NCBI GenBank assembly: GCA_020637595.1
Contig: JACKKE010000016.1
Coordinates: 8,674 to 72,673, forward strand
Reading direction: 5' to 3'
DNA length: 64,000 nt
Source: Rhodobacter sp.
GTDB lineage: Bacteria; Pseudomonadota; Alphaproteobacteria; Rhodobacterales; Rhodobacteraceae
Shown: piece by piece, positions 17,852 through 26,174 of the stretch
How the letters are laid out: each line of letters starts with the position of its first letter
How positions within the stretch are numbered: position 1 is the stretch's first letter
The notes under the pieces: generated by a model
The model's input: only the letters and a program-made list of their open reading frames with translations
What the model was told of the DNA's origin: nothing
Database searches by the model: none
Program-made: the position numbers and the translations under genes

Positions 17852-17986
17852 ATGAAACGCACCTATCAGCCCTCGAACCTGGTTCGCAAGAAGCGCCACG
17901 GGTTCCGCGCCCGCATGGCCACCAAGTCGGGCCAGAAGATCCTGAACGCCCGCCGCGCCCGCGGCCGCAAGCGTCTGTCGGCCTGA
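17852..17986 (+). CDS. rpmH: 50S ribosomal protein L34
   Basis: A 44-residue basic protein beginning MKRTYQPSNLVRKKRHG and ending GRKRLSA, a nearly invariant family sequence. GGAG lies 5 bp upstream of the ATG. It is followed 23 bp later by rnpA, the standard bacterial order. L34 is a small structural component of the large ribosomal subunit. Confidence 0.98.
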   Translation: MKRTYQPSNLVRKKRHGFRARMATKSGQKILNARRARGRKRLSA

Positions 17987-18009
17987 GGCCAGCAGCGTCT
18001 GCTACGGAC

Positions 18010-18417
18010 ATGACGCCGCCGGATGCGCCCCTGACCAGCCCGCAGGCTGGGGAACAGGTGGCCCCGGCGGCTTCGTCATGCCTGCAGGTTTTGAAAAAGC
18101 GCGTCGAGTTCCTCGCCGCCGCCCGCGCCCGCCGCGCCCCGGTCGACGGCTTCCTGCTGCAGGCCCGCGAACGCGCCGCGACCGAACCGGCCACCGGGCT
18201 GCGCGTCGGCTTCACCTGCTCGAAAAAGGTCGGCAACGCCGTCACCCGCAACCGCGCCAAGCGCCGGCTGCGGGCGCTCGCGCGGGAGGTCCTGACGCAA
18301 CAGGGCCTGCCCGGCTGGGATTATGTCCTCGTCGGCAAACCCGAGGCCACGGTGACCCGCGCCTATGACGATCTGCGCGCCGATCTGGTCAAGGCGCTTC
18401 GCCGGATCCACGGATGA
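18010..18417 (+). CDS. rnpA: Ribonuclease P protein component
   Basis: A 135-residue protein. The core begins near residue 28 (LKKRVEFLAAARARR); the conserved RNA-binding signature appears as SKKVGNAVTRNRAKRRLR (about residues 72-89), including the RNR motif. It is the protein subunit of the RNase P ribozyme that trims tRNA 5' ends. The N-terminal extension of about 25 residues before the core is longer than in enteric RnpA; a start inside it is possible. Its 3' end overlaps a small convergent minus-strand gene by 29 bp. Confidence 0.95.
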   Translation: MTPPDAPLTSPQAGEQVAPAASSCLQVLKKRVEFLAAARARRAPVDGFLLQARERAATEPATGLRVGFTCSKKVGNAVTRNRAKRRLRALAREVLTQQGLPGWDYVLVGKPEATVTRAYDDLRADLVKALRRIHG

Positions 18418-18613
18418 CGTGATCGCAGACCCGCTCGCGCCGCGCAGGCCGGTCCAGCGACACGCCCGCGCGCAGCAGCACCGCGAACCCCAGCGCCAGA
18501 ACCGCCACCACCGGGGCCCAGCCCGGCGCCTCCGGCCAAAACACCACAACCAGCAGCGCCGCGCCCGCCCCCCGGCGCAGCCCCTGCTCTCTCACCTTGC
18601 TCCAAATACGCAT
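18389..18613 (-). CDS. Small hydrophobic protein, function unknown
   Basis: A 74-residue protein with two hydrophobic stretches (about residues 17-27 and 31-48) and a charged tail. No family recognised. The start is supported by GGGGAGG six bases before the ATG, one of the best SD sequences nearby. It follows the SDR gene on the same strand by 30 bp, suggesting co-transcription. It overlaps the end of rnpA by 29 bp tail-to-tail, which lowers confidence somewhat. Confidence 0.5.
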   Translation of the reverse strand: MRIWSKVREQGLRRGAGAALLVVVFWPEAPGWAPVVAVLALGFAVLLRAGVSLDRPARRERVCDHVIRGSGEAP

Positions 18614-18643
18614 CCGCCGCCGCCTCCCCGCGCGACCGCCGGA

Positions 18644-19393
18644 TCAGCGCCCGCCGCCGATATCCAGAATCGCCCCCGAGGCATAGCTCGCCGCCCCGCC
18701 GGCCAACCACAGGATCGCCTCGGCCACCTCCTCGGGCGTGCCGGGGCGCTGCATCGGCACCAGATGCGCCAGCTCCCGCGCACGCCCCGGGCGACCGCCG
18801 CTGGCGTGGATTGCGGTGTCGATCAGCCCGGGCCGCACCGCGTTGACGCGGATGTTCTGCCCGGCCAGCTCCTTGGCCAGCCCGATGGTCAGCGTGTCGA
18901 CAGCCCCCTTGGTCGCGGCGTAATCGACATATTCATAAGGCGAGCCCAGCTTGGCCGCGATCGACGAGACCAGCACCAGCGCCGCCGCGGGTTCCTCGAC
19001 CGGCCGGGGCAGCCGCCGCGCGGCCTCGCGCGCGCACAACAGCGCGCCCAGCAGGTTGGTGTCGATCACCGCCCGCATCCGGTCCAGGCTCATCTCGGCC
19101 AGCGGCATCGAGGGCGCGACGATGCCCGCGTTCACCACCACCGCATCCAACCTGCCCAGCGCCGCCTCGGCTTGCTCGAACAGCGCCACCACATCGCCCT
19201 CGACGGCGACATCGGCGCGGATCGCCACCGCCTGCCCGTCCAGCGCCACGATCTGTTCCACCGTTTCATCCGCCGCCGCGCGGTCGGAATGCCAGCTCAG
19301 CGCCACAGGCCAGCCGCGCGCCGCCGCCCCCAGCGCCACCGCCCGCCCGATCCCGCGCGAGCCCCCGGTGATCAGGATTGCCCGTTTTTCCAT
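18644..19393 (-). CDS. SDR-family oxidoreductase (FabG-like)
   Basis: A 249-residue classical short-chain dehydrogenase. It has the cofactor motif TGGSRGIGRA (residues 9-18), the NAG motif (VVNAGIV), and a catalytic Ser-Tyr-Lys set seen in LVSSIAA and YVDYAATKG. The start at MEKRAILITGG is chosen because the Rossmann strand starts immediately. It probably uses NADP(H), but I cannot assign a substrate. The neighbouring genes are unrelated. Confidence 0.87.
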   Translation of the reverse strand: MEKRAILITGGSRGIGRAVALGAAARGWPVALSWHSDRAAADETVEQIVALDGQAVAIRADVAVEGDVVALFEQAEAALGRLDAVVVNAGIVAPSMPLAEMSLDRMRAVIDTNLLGALLCAREAARRLPRPVEEPAAALVLVSSIAAKLGSPYEYVDYAATKGAVDTLTIGLAKELAGQNIRVNAVRPGLIDTAIHASGGRPGRARELAHLVPMQRPGTPEEVAEAILWLAGGAASYASGAILDIGGGR

Positions 19394-19514
19394 CCCGCCC
19401 TCCGCCGTTTCGCGGCAGGCTAGCGCCCGACCCGGCCCACGTCCACCGCGCCGCATCCACCGCCCCGCATCCACGGAGCTTGCCGCCCCGCGCGCCCTGC
19501 CCTAGCCTGCCGCG

Positions 19515-20000
19515 ATGACCGCCCGCATCCTCGTCAGCGCCTGCCTTCTGGGCCGCCCCGTCCGCTATGACGGGCGGGGCAAGCCCCTGGGCGACGCCCG
19601 GCTGGCCGCGTGGCAGGCGCAGGGCCGCATCGTTGCGCTCTGCCCCGAGGTGGCGGGCGGACTGCCCACCCCCCGCCCCCCGGCCGAAATCGAGCCCGGA
19701 GCAACCGCCCTGGACGTGCTGGAAGGCCGCGCGCGGATCCTGACCGCCACCGGCGCGGACGTGACCGCCCCCTTTCTGGCCGGCGCGCGGATCGCGCTGC
19801 ATACGGCGCAGGCGCAGCACTGCCGGTTCGCCCTGCTGATGGATGGCAGCCCGTCCTGCGGCAGCCTGCAGGTCTATTCCGGCCACCACGACGGCACCCG
19901 CCAGCCCGGTCAGGGCGTCACCGCCGCCTTGCTCGTCCGGCATGGCATCACCGTTTTCGCCCCGTCGCAGATCGACGCGCTGGCCACCCTGGCCGATTGA
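19515..20000 (+). CDS. DUF523 domain protein
   Basis: A 161-residue protein matching the DUF523 family: it opens with ILVSACLLGRPVRYDG and carries CPEVAGGLPTPRPPAEI (residues 38-54) and LMDGSPSCGS (about 110-119) with conserved cysteines. No biochemical function is established to my knowledge. The conserved Cys residues suggest metal or thiol chemistry, which is inference. It is followed 69 bp later by yidD on the same strand. Confidence 0.88.
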   Translation: MTARILVSACLLGRPVRYDGRGKPLGDARLAAWQAQGRIVALCPEVAGGLPTPRPPAEIEPGATALDVLEGRARILTATGADVTAPFLAGARIALHTAQAQHCRFALLMDGSPSCGSLQVYSGHHDGTRQPGQGVTAALLVRHGITVFAPSQIDALATLAD

Positions 20001-20069
20001 CGCATCCCCTTGCGAAACCCGGCGGCAGAGTCCACCTGAGGGGAAACCCGCACCCCGGAGGCCGCGCCC

Positions 20070-20354
20070 GTGCCCGATCCGATCCGCCCCCGCCTGACCA
20101 CTGCGCCCCTGGCCTGGCTGGTGTCGCTGCCCGTGCTGGCCTATCGGCTGCTGCTCAGCCCCTGGGTCGGGCACGGGTGCCGTTACCAGCCGACCTGCTC
20201 GGTCTATGCGCTGGAGGCTTTGCAGCGGCACGGTGCGATCAAGGGCTCGTGGCTGGCGGCCAGGCGCATCGCCAGCTGCCATCCGCTGGGCGGGCACGGC
20301 TATGACCCGGTCCCCGGCGCCGACCCGGAACATGACGCCCGACATCGGCACTGA
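20070..20354 (+). CDS. yidD: Membrane protein insertion efficiency factor YidD
   Basis: A 94-residue protein with the family core YRLLLSPWVGHGCRYQPTCS, the tyrosine-cysteine pair and ALEALQRHGAIKGSWLA, and a C-terminal CHPLGGHGYDPVP. It starts at GTG preceded by GGAGG at 8 bp. YidD is thought to assist YidC-dependent membrane insertion and is normally found between rnpA and yidC. Here yidC is about 28 kb further on, with an accessory block in between. Confidence 0.93.
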   Translation: MPDPIRPRLTTAPLAWLVSLPVLAYRLLLSPWVGHGCRYQPTCSVYALEALQRHGAIKGSWLAARRIASCHPLGGHGYDPVPGADPEHDARHRH

Positions 20355-20359
20355 CGCGG

Positions 20360-21943
20360 TCAGTCGAACGCCCCGGTCCTGACCAGCCGCCAGGCCTGCG
20401 CGCCGCCGGTGCGCTCAGCGATCAGCGCCGCGTCGTGATAGCTCCAGATCGTCGCATCGACGACCGCCTGCACCGCGACCGGATCGGCGCGATAAAGCCC
20501 CGGGTCGAACCCCTGCGCGGCGGCCGCGATCTCGGCCAGCGGGTCCACGCCAAAGACATAAGCCCCGTCCAGATCGGCATAGGCCAGCAGCGCGCCCTCC
20601 CAGCGCGGGGCAATCAGCACCGCATTGCGCAGGCTGGCCGCCGCCAACCCGGCATCGCGGAAATCCGCGCCGATCAACAGCGCATCGTCGAATACCGCCG
20701 CCATCGCGAAAGCATGGGAAAACGTGCAATCCACCAGCGCCGCACCGCTGAAATCGGCCCCGACCAGATCGGTGTCGCCCCCGGGCAATCCGGCGAACGT
20801 CACCGCCTGCAGGTCCGAGCCCCGAAACCGGATGTTCGGCAGCCGCGCTCCACTCAGATCGACCCTGCGCAACCACGCATGCGACAGGTCGCCAAAGGGC
20901 ATCCCCACTTGCCGCATCACCGCATCCCCGATCTCCAGCCGCGGGCCATAGGCAAATTCGAGGTTCAGCCGCCCGTCGATCAACCCGGTGAAATCGCGGA
21001 TCCCGCTGGCCAGCATCGCCCGCAACAGCTGCCCGCGCTCAGGGCTGGCGGCACGGTCGATCAGGTCGATCGGCGCGGGCTCGCCCGACCAGTCGTTTTC
21101 CGAGGCGATGCGTTCCCAGGCCGAAGCCAGAACCGCGCGCCGCCGCCGCATGGCGATCTGGCCATGATCGTCGTCATTGGCCGCGTTGATCCCGGGATCG
21201 AGGAACCGGTAGGGTCGCAGCCGCTGCGACAGGTCGATCAGCCGGAAGACCAGACTGCGGGGCAGGTCCGCGGTGTTCAGCCGCCCGTCCTCGGCCAGGG
21301 TGTCGGTCGCATCCCCCAAAAGCCCCACGACCACCGAGACCTCGCTCGCCAACCCCGCATTGCGCGCCGCCTCGGCCAGCTCGCTCTGCTGTTCCAGCAG
21401 ATCGTTCTGCTGGGCAATGCGGCGGTTCTGTTCAGCCATCAGGACCATCTGCTGACCCAGCAGGGCGTTTTGCTTGAACAACAGCGCCGTGCCGGCCAAT
21501 GCCGCCATCGCCGCGATCAGGGCGGTCAGCGAGGTCATGATCCAGCGCCGCGTCGACAGCCAGGCATAGCGCGCCATCACCGCCCGGATCAGCCGGTTGG
21601 CCGACCCCACGGCGGCCTCGGGGTCGCGCAGCGCCACCCCTTGGGCCACACCCGCCAGCGGCCCGGCCAGATGTTCCACCTGCACCTCGGCCATGCCGAA
21701 AAGCGCGCGCAGGATGCGGCGGCGAAAGAGCAGCAGCACCATGCCCACCAGCGCGGTGATCAGGATCGTGCCCAGGAACACCCCGGCGATCACGCCGGCG
21801 CTGTCTTCCAGAAACCCGAGGCCGGTAAAGGCCAGCAGGAACCCCGCCGCGATACCGAAGGCAAAGAAAAACACCGCAAAGGCCAGCGAGAACCCGCGCG
21901 GCGCAGCCTCGATCAGATCGGCGACGGGTTGGTCTTCGCTCAT
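20360..21943 (-). CDS. Membrane protein with C-terminal pentapeptide-like repeats
   Basis: A 527-residue protein. Hydrophobic helices at about residues 20-45, 52-72 and 130-150 are followed by a Gln-rich coiled coil (about 155-185: QQMVLMAEQNRR, then QQNDLLEQQ). A cytoplasmic region follows, and between about 345 and 460 a run of A(D/N)LxG-like pentapeptides (LRRVDLSGARL, FRGSDLQAV, LVGADFSGAAL, LIGADFRDAGL, LLAYADLDGAY). I know no named family for this arrangement. It is convergent with yidD and divergent from ttcA by about 67 bp. Function unknown; a membrane-tethered beta-helix scaffold is plausible. Confidence 0.8.
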   Translation of the reverse strand: MSEDQPVADLIEAAPRGFSLAFAVFFFAFGIAAGFLLAFTGLGFLEDSAGVIAGVFLGTILITALVGMVLLLFRRRILRALFGMAEVQVEHLAGPLAGVAQGVALRDPEAAVGSANRLIRAVMARYAWLSTRRWIMTSLTALIAAMAALAGTALLFKQNALLGQQMVLMAEQNRRIAQQNDLLEQQSELAEAARNAGLASEVSVVVGLLGDATDTLAEDGRLNTADLPRSLVFRLIDLSQRLRPYRFLDPGINAANDDDHGQIAMRRRRAVLASAWERIASENDWSGEPAPIDLIDRAASPERGQLLRAMLASGIRDFTGLIDGRLNLEFAYGPRLEIGDAVMRQVGMPFGDLSHAWLRRVDLSGARLPNIRFRGSDLQAVTFAGLPGGDTDLVGADFSGAALVDCTFSHAFAMAAVFDDALLIGADFRDAGLAAASLRNAVLIAPRWEGALLAYADLDGAYVFGVDPLAEIAAAAQGFDPGLYRADPVAVQAVVDATIWSYHDAALIAERTGGAQAWRLVRTGAFD

Positions 21944-22010
21944 GCGGCCCCCTGCCCATTGACGATGGCAAAGGAAAGCCCCTATGGCAACCCGCAGGAG
22001 GGCCCGGCCC

Positions 22011-22883
22011 ATGCTCGACGACGGCGACGACATTCATCCGCTCTTTCACGGGGCGCCGAAAAGCACCGAGTTCCGCAAGCTGCGCAAGCGGCTGGTGCAG
22101 CAGGTGCGCGAGGCGGTCGACACCTTCGGCATGGTCAAGCCGGGCGACCGCTGGCTGGTGTGCCTGTCGGGTGGCAAGGACAGCTATACCCTGCTGGCGA
22201 TCCTGCACGAGCTGCAGTGGCGCGGGCTCTTGCCGGTCGAATTGCTGGCCTGCAATCTGGATCAGGGCCAGCCGGGCTTCCCGGCCACCGTCCTGCCCGA
22301 GTTCCTGCAGCGCATGGGTGTGCCGCACCGGATCGAGTATCAGGACACCTATTCGGTGGTGATGGACAAGATCCCGCAGGGGCGCACCTATTGCAGCCTG
22401 TGCTCGCGGCTGCGGCGCGGGAACCTGTATCGAATCGCGCGCGAGGAAGGGTGCTCGGCCGTGGTGCTGGGGCACCACCGCGACGATATTCTGGAAACCT
22501 TCTTTATGAACCTCTTTCACGGCGGGCGGCTGGCGACGATGCCGCCGAAACTGGTGAATGAAGATGGCGACCTGATGGTGCTGCGCCCGCTCGCGCTGGT
22601 GGCCGAGGCCGATTGCGAGAAATTCGCCCGCGACATGAGCTATCCGATCATCCCCTGCGATCTGTGCGGCAGCCAGGACGGGCTGCAGCGCCAGCAGGTC
22701 AAGGGGATCCTGGACGAATGGGAACGCCGCAGCCCGGGCCGACGAAACGTGATGTTCAAGGCGCTGATGAACGTGCGCCCCTCGCATCTGGTCGACCCGT
22801 CACTCTTTGATTTCGCCGGGCTGACGACCACGGCCGCGGCCCCTGATCGCGACAATTCGACGGAAATTCCGCAGCTGCGTTAA
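22011..22883 (+). CDS. ttcA: tRNA 2-thiocytidine(32) synthetase
   Basis: A 290-residue ATP-PPase that thiolates C32 of some tRNAs using an Fe-S cluster. The PP-loop is CLSGGKDSYTLL (about residues 52-63), and two CxxC pairs (CSLC and CDLC) supply cluster ligands. An ATG at 21984 is in frame and also has a fair SD (AAGGAA); I prefer the ATG for MLDDGDDIHPLF, preceded by AGGAGG. Gene length and motifs are normal. Confidence 0.92.
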   Translation: MLDDGDDIHPLFHGAPKSTEFRKLRKRLVQQVREAVDTFGMVKPGDRWLVCLSGGKDSYTLLAILHELQWRGLLPVELLACNLDQGQPGFPATVLPEFLQRMGVPHRIEYQDTYSVVMDKIPQGRTYCSLCSRLRRGNLYRIAREEGCSAVVLGHHRDDILETFFMNLFHGGRLATMPPKLVNEDGDLMVLRPLALVAEADCEKFARDMSYPIIPCDLCGSQDGLQRQQVKGILDEWERRSPGRRNVMFKALMNVRPSHLVDPSLFDFAGLTTTAAAPDRDNSTEIPQLR

Positions 22884-22952
22884 GGCTTCGGTCAGGCCCC
22901 TGTCCCAGCATGCCCCCAGACACGGTGCGTCGGATGACGGGGGCAGAACAGA

Positions 22953-24491
22953 ATGCAGGAACGCGCAGGATGGACGCGGCGGCTCACTGGCCGGAAGGGA
23001 CTGCTGGTTCTGCTCGTGCCCGTTCTGACGGCAGCGGCGCTGGCACTGGGCGACCCCGGCTGGCCACTGGCGCTGGTGCTGGCGGCACAGGCCATCCTGC
23101 TCTGGTGGGGCAATGCGGGCGAGCGGACATCCCGGCCCGCGGCACCCGAAACGCAGTCCCTGGCTGCCGCTGACCGCGGGGTCGTGCAGGCGCGGCTGGC
23201 GGCGACGGACAGCACGCAGCAGACCGCGGCGCTGGCCATCCGGCTCGACGAATCGCCCCGCCTGACCGGGCTCTACGGGCCCGCCTTCCTGGCTGTCCTC
23301 GACGACGCGCTGGCCGAACGGCTGGGCGGGGCGCTGCGCGAACACGACGCCTTTTGCCGACTGGACGGCGGCGGCTTCGGCGTCGCCTTGCTGCCGCAGC
23401 GGCGGCTGGACATCGGCCATGTGCTGTCGGTCGCCCAGCGGATCCAGCACCGGCTGTCGCAACCTTTCTCGCATGAGGGCAACACCGTCTGGCCCAGCGT
23501 CTCGGTGGGCTTCTGTCTCAGTGCCCGCGCCGCCGCACTCAATGGCATCGACATGCTGCAGGCCGCTGAACGCGCCGCCGAAAAGGCGCTGCAATCGGGG
23601 CCGGCTGGCCTGAACAGCTATAGCATCGTCGACTTCCCCGCAGCCCTGGCCGGAGACCGGATCGAGGCCTTGCGGCATGCGCTGGACACCGGCGAGATCC
23701 GGGCGCATTTCCAACCCCAGATCCGCACCGACAACGGCCATGTCAGCGGGCTCGAGGCACTGGCGCGCTGGCACCACCCCCAGCGAGGGATCATTGCGCC
23801 CGGGGACTTTCTGCCCCAGATCGAGGCGGCCGGACTGTCGCAGAAACTGGCCGACCGGATGCTGCGCGACGCGCTCGACACCCTGGCCGCGCTCGACCGC
23901 GAAGGGCTGTCGGTGCCCACCGTGTCGATCAACCTTTCGGCTGACGAGTTGCGAAACCCGCAACTGGCCGACGAAATCATCTGGGCGCTCGACCGGGCGG
24001 ACCTCGCCCCGGGGCGCCTGACGGTCGAGATCCTGGAAACCGTCGTCGCTGGCGGCCAGGACGATGCCGCGGTGCATACGATTGCCCGGCTGGCCGGGCT
24101 GGGCTGCGGAATCGACCTCGACGATTTCGGAACCGGTCATGCCTCGATCGCCAACATCCGCCGGTTTGCGGTCGGCCGGATCAAGATCGACCGCTCCTTT
24201 GTCACCCGTCTGCACGAAGACCCGGATCAGGAACGCATGGTCGCCGCCATCCTGTCGATGGCGCAGCAACTGGGGCTGGCAACGCTGGCCGAGGGGGTCG
24301 AATGCGCCGGCGAGCAGATCCGCCTGGCGCAGATGGGCTGCGACCACCTGCAGGGGTTTGCCATCGCCCGACCGATGCCCGCGCCGGACCTGCCCGGCTG
24401 GCTGCGCGCCCATGACGCGGCGCTGGCCCGGGGCGAACCCTGGTGCGAAGACCCCGCTGCCGCCCGCGCGGCAAACGCCGGCGACGGCTGA
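22953..24491 (+). CDS. EAL-domain c-di-GMP phosphodiesterase with degenerate GGDEF
   Basis: A 512-residue protein with two short N-terminal membrane helices (about residues 16-33 and 38-52). A GGDEF-like domain follows whose signature has become GGGFG (DGGGFGVAL), so cyclase activity is unlikely. The C-terminal EAL domain (about 240-490) keeps GLEALARW, the Asn-containing SINLSA, ETVV, the DDFGTGH metal site, KIDRSF and EGVE, so it should hydrolyse c-di-GMP. The GGDEF remnant may be a GTP-sensing regulatory domain, as in some composite proteins. It is the last core-type gene before the accessory block. Confidence 0.9.
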   Translation: MQERAGWTRRLTGRKGLLVLLVPVLTAAALALGDPGWPLALVLAAQAILLWWGNAGERTSRPAAPETQSLAAADRGVVQARLAATDSTQQTAALAIRLDESPRLTGLYGPAFLAVLDDALAERLGGALREHDAFCRLDGGGFGVALLPQRRLDIGHVLSVAQRIQHRLSQPFSHEGNTVWPSVSVGFCLSARAAALNGIDMLQAAERAAEKALQSGPAGLNSYSIVDFPAALAGDRIEALRHALDTGEIRAHFQPQIRTDNGHVSGLEALARWHHPQRGIIAPGDFLPQIEAAGLSQKLADRMLRDALDTLAALDREGLSVPTVSINLSADELRNPQLADEIIWALDRADLAPGRLTVEILETVVAGGQDDAAVHTIARLAGLGCGIDLDDFGTGHASIANIRRFAVGRIKIDRSFVTRLHEDPDQERMVAAILSMAQQLGLATLAEGVECAGEQIRLAQMGCDHLQGFAIARPMPAPDLPGWLRAHDAALARGEPWCEDPAAARAANAGDG

Positions 24492-25051
24492 GGCCACACT
24501 TTCTTTGTTCCTTGGGCGGTGTCCTGCACTTTGCGGTCGAGGGGACCGCCCGGATGAGGGGCCGCGCAACAGCCGCCTTGCGCAGTCCCGCGACCAACAG
24601 CAGGATGTCCTGGCGAAAGCGGGTTTTGCCCGGCTTCGGATCACCCCCGCCATCCTGCGCCGTCACCGCGGTGTCGACATCCGCGGTCTTGTTGTGCCGA
24701 CCGGGAGCCTGCGCGTGGCCGATCGCCAGAACAACGGCACGGGGATGGCGCTGACCGGTGCCCCGCCCAGTCCGTTCCCGGCCCAGGTTCTGCGCGCCAG
24801 AGGCCGGCCTGGGCAAAACCGGTCGTCGACGACCGGTTCCACGGCGCGTCGACGCGCCGTCCGTTGCGCCCGGTCCCGCCCTTGTATTCGCAAGCAAGGC
24901 CGTCCATCGTGCAATGTCCAAGCCGGGTCGCGCCTGAAGTTCCGCCCGTTCCATCAGCATGGATGTCGGGCACATATCCCCGCACCCCCGGATCAGGGAC
25001 AGGCCGCAGACCCCCGGTGGGGCTGCCGAACCGCCGCCCCGAACACACGGC
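24492..25051. other. 560-bp region without a supported gene, between convergent genes
   Basis: No open frame here has a convincing start, SD or family resemblance. Both flanking genes end here, so no promoter is required. The notable content is a pair of perfect palindromes at 24817-24860, plus an inverted repeat GCCCAGG (24781-24787)/CCTGGGC (24808-24814). The stretch marks the left edge of the accessory catabolic block and may hold decayed sequence. Confidence 0.6.
24817..24860. repeat. Two adjacent perfect palindromes centred on GTCGAC
   Basis: Palindrome 1 (24817-24838, 22 bp) is AACCGGTCGTC followed by its exact reverse complement. Palindrome 2 (24841-24860, 20 bp) is ACGGCGCGTC followed by its exact reverse complement. 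Both share the central GTCGAC, are separated by CC only, and their centres are 23 bp apart. No T-run follows, so simple terminators are unlikely. Confidence 0.85.
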
Positions 25052-26107
25052 TCAACCGATCGAGATGGCGATCTTGCCCAGCCGTTCGGGTGAGGCAAGG
25101 CGCAGATGGGCCTCGCGGACCTGTTCCAGAGAGAAGGTCGCGTCGAGGATCGGACGCAGAGAACCGTCGGCCAGCAGCGGCAGAAACTCGTCGATCTCGG
25201 ACATATGCGCCGTGTGGCAGCCGCGGATATCGACCTCGTTTCGGTGGATGCTGACCAACAGAACCTCGGCACTGCGCCCCGAATGGCTGCCCATGCAGAC
25301 CATCCGCCCGCGCTGGCGTAGCGCATTGATAGATTTCTGGAACGTTGCCCCGCCGACTGTATCATGCACGATATCGACGCCGCGACCGCCGGTCAGACGG
25401 CGGACCTCCACGTCCCAGTCCCGGACGCGGGTGTAGTTCACCGCCGCGTCCGCGCCGGCCTCGATGAGCTGTCGGCATTTCTCGTCCGAACCGGTGGTGA
25501 CGATCACCCGGGCGCCGATCGCCCTGGCCAGTTGCAGCGCCGCCGAGCCCATCCCGCTGCCGCCACCGACGATCAGCAGGGTCTCGCCGGCGGTCAGGTC
25601 ACCTCGGGTCTTGAGCATGTGCCAGGCGGTCATGTAGGCAACGATCGAGACCGACAGCGCCTCGTAGCCGGGTCCATCGGGAACCTTGATCGCATTGCGG
25701 GCCGGAAGGACCATGTATTGCGCGCAGGTGCCGTCGACGTGCTCGCCGACGATGCGCAGGTCGGCGCATTCGCTCAGCAATCCCTTCCGGCATGGCTCAC
25801 AGGTTCCGCAGGTCAGCATCGGAATGACGGCCACGCGATCCCCCACGGAGTGGGTGTCGCAGCCGGGCCCGACCGCTGCGATATCGCCGGCGCCCTCGAC
25901 CCCGAGGATGATCGGCAGCGGTTGCTGGCGATCCTTCTCAACAAACCGCCCTTCGCGCACCAGAATATCAGCCTGATTCATTCCGGCCGCCCGCATCCGG
26001 ATCAGGACTTCGCCCGGCCCCGGAACCGGAATCGGCCAATCCTCCAGCACGATTGCCTCCGGTCCACCGAAAGCATGCACGGCCGCGACACGCATCATCC
26101 CCGTCAC
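25052..26107 (-). CDS. Zinc-type MDR alcohol dehydrogenase / quinone oxidoreductase
   Basis: A 351-residue medium-chain dehydrogenase. The GroES-like half ends with the structural zinc lobe (CGTCEPCRKGLLSEC, about residues 96-110). The Rossmann half has GGGSGMGSAALQLA, matching NADP-type quinone-oxidoreductase relatives. The first catalytic zinc ligand (usually Cys about residue 40) is replaced: the region reads AGMNQADILVREG, a QOR-like spelling. Catalytic zinc may therefore be absent. GTG at 26107 has AAGGA 7 bp upstream; two in-frame ATGs follow within 12 bases. It is the last gene of the Liv-type importer operon. Confidence 0.85.
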   Translation of the reverse strand: MTGMMRVAAVHAFGGPEAIVLEDWPIPVPGPGEVLIRMRAAGMNQADILVREGRFVEKDRQQPLPIILGVEGAGDIAAVGPGCDTHSVGDRVAVIPMLTCGTCEPCRKGLLSECADLRIVGEHVDGTCAQYMVLPARNAIKVPDGPGYEALSVSIVAYMTAWHMLKTRGDLTAGETLLIVGGGSGMGSAALQLARAIGARVIVTTGSDEKCRQLIEAGADAAVNYTRVRDWDVEVRRLTGGRGVDIVHDTVGGATFQKSINALRQRGRMVCMGSHSGRSAEVLLVSIHRNEVDIRGCHTAHMSEIDEFLPLLADGSLRPILDATFSLEQVREAHLRLASPERLGKIAISIG

Positions 26108-26174
26108 ATCCGAATCCTTCGGTCTGGGTCATTCAGGTTGCGCGTGCCCTGCCGCTTCGCCGCAGGGCGCTCCC

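Noticed and set aside
17754..18417. Replication origin next to rpmH-rnpA
   Set aside because: In some bacteria dnaA/oriC adjoins rpmH, but I saw no dnaA gene and no cluster of DnaA boxes here.
20435..22561. A 708-codon plus-strand open frame
   Set aside because: It runs antisense through the pentapeptide-repeat protein and out of frame through ttcA. No start signal or family resemblance.
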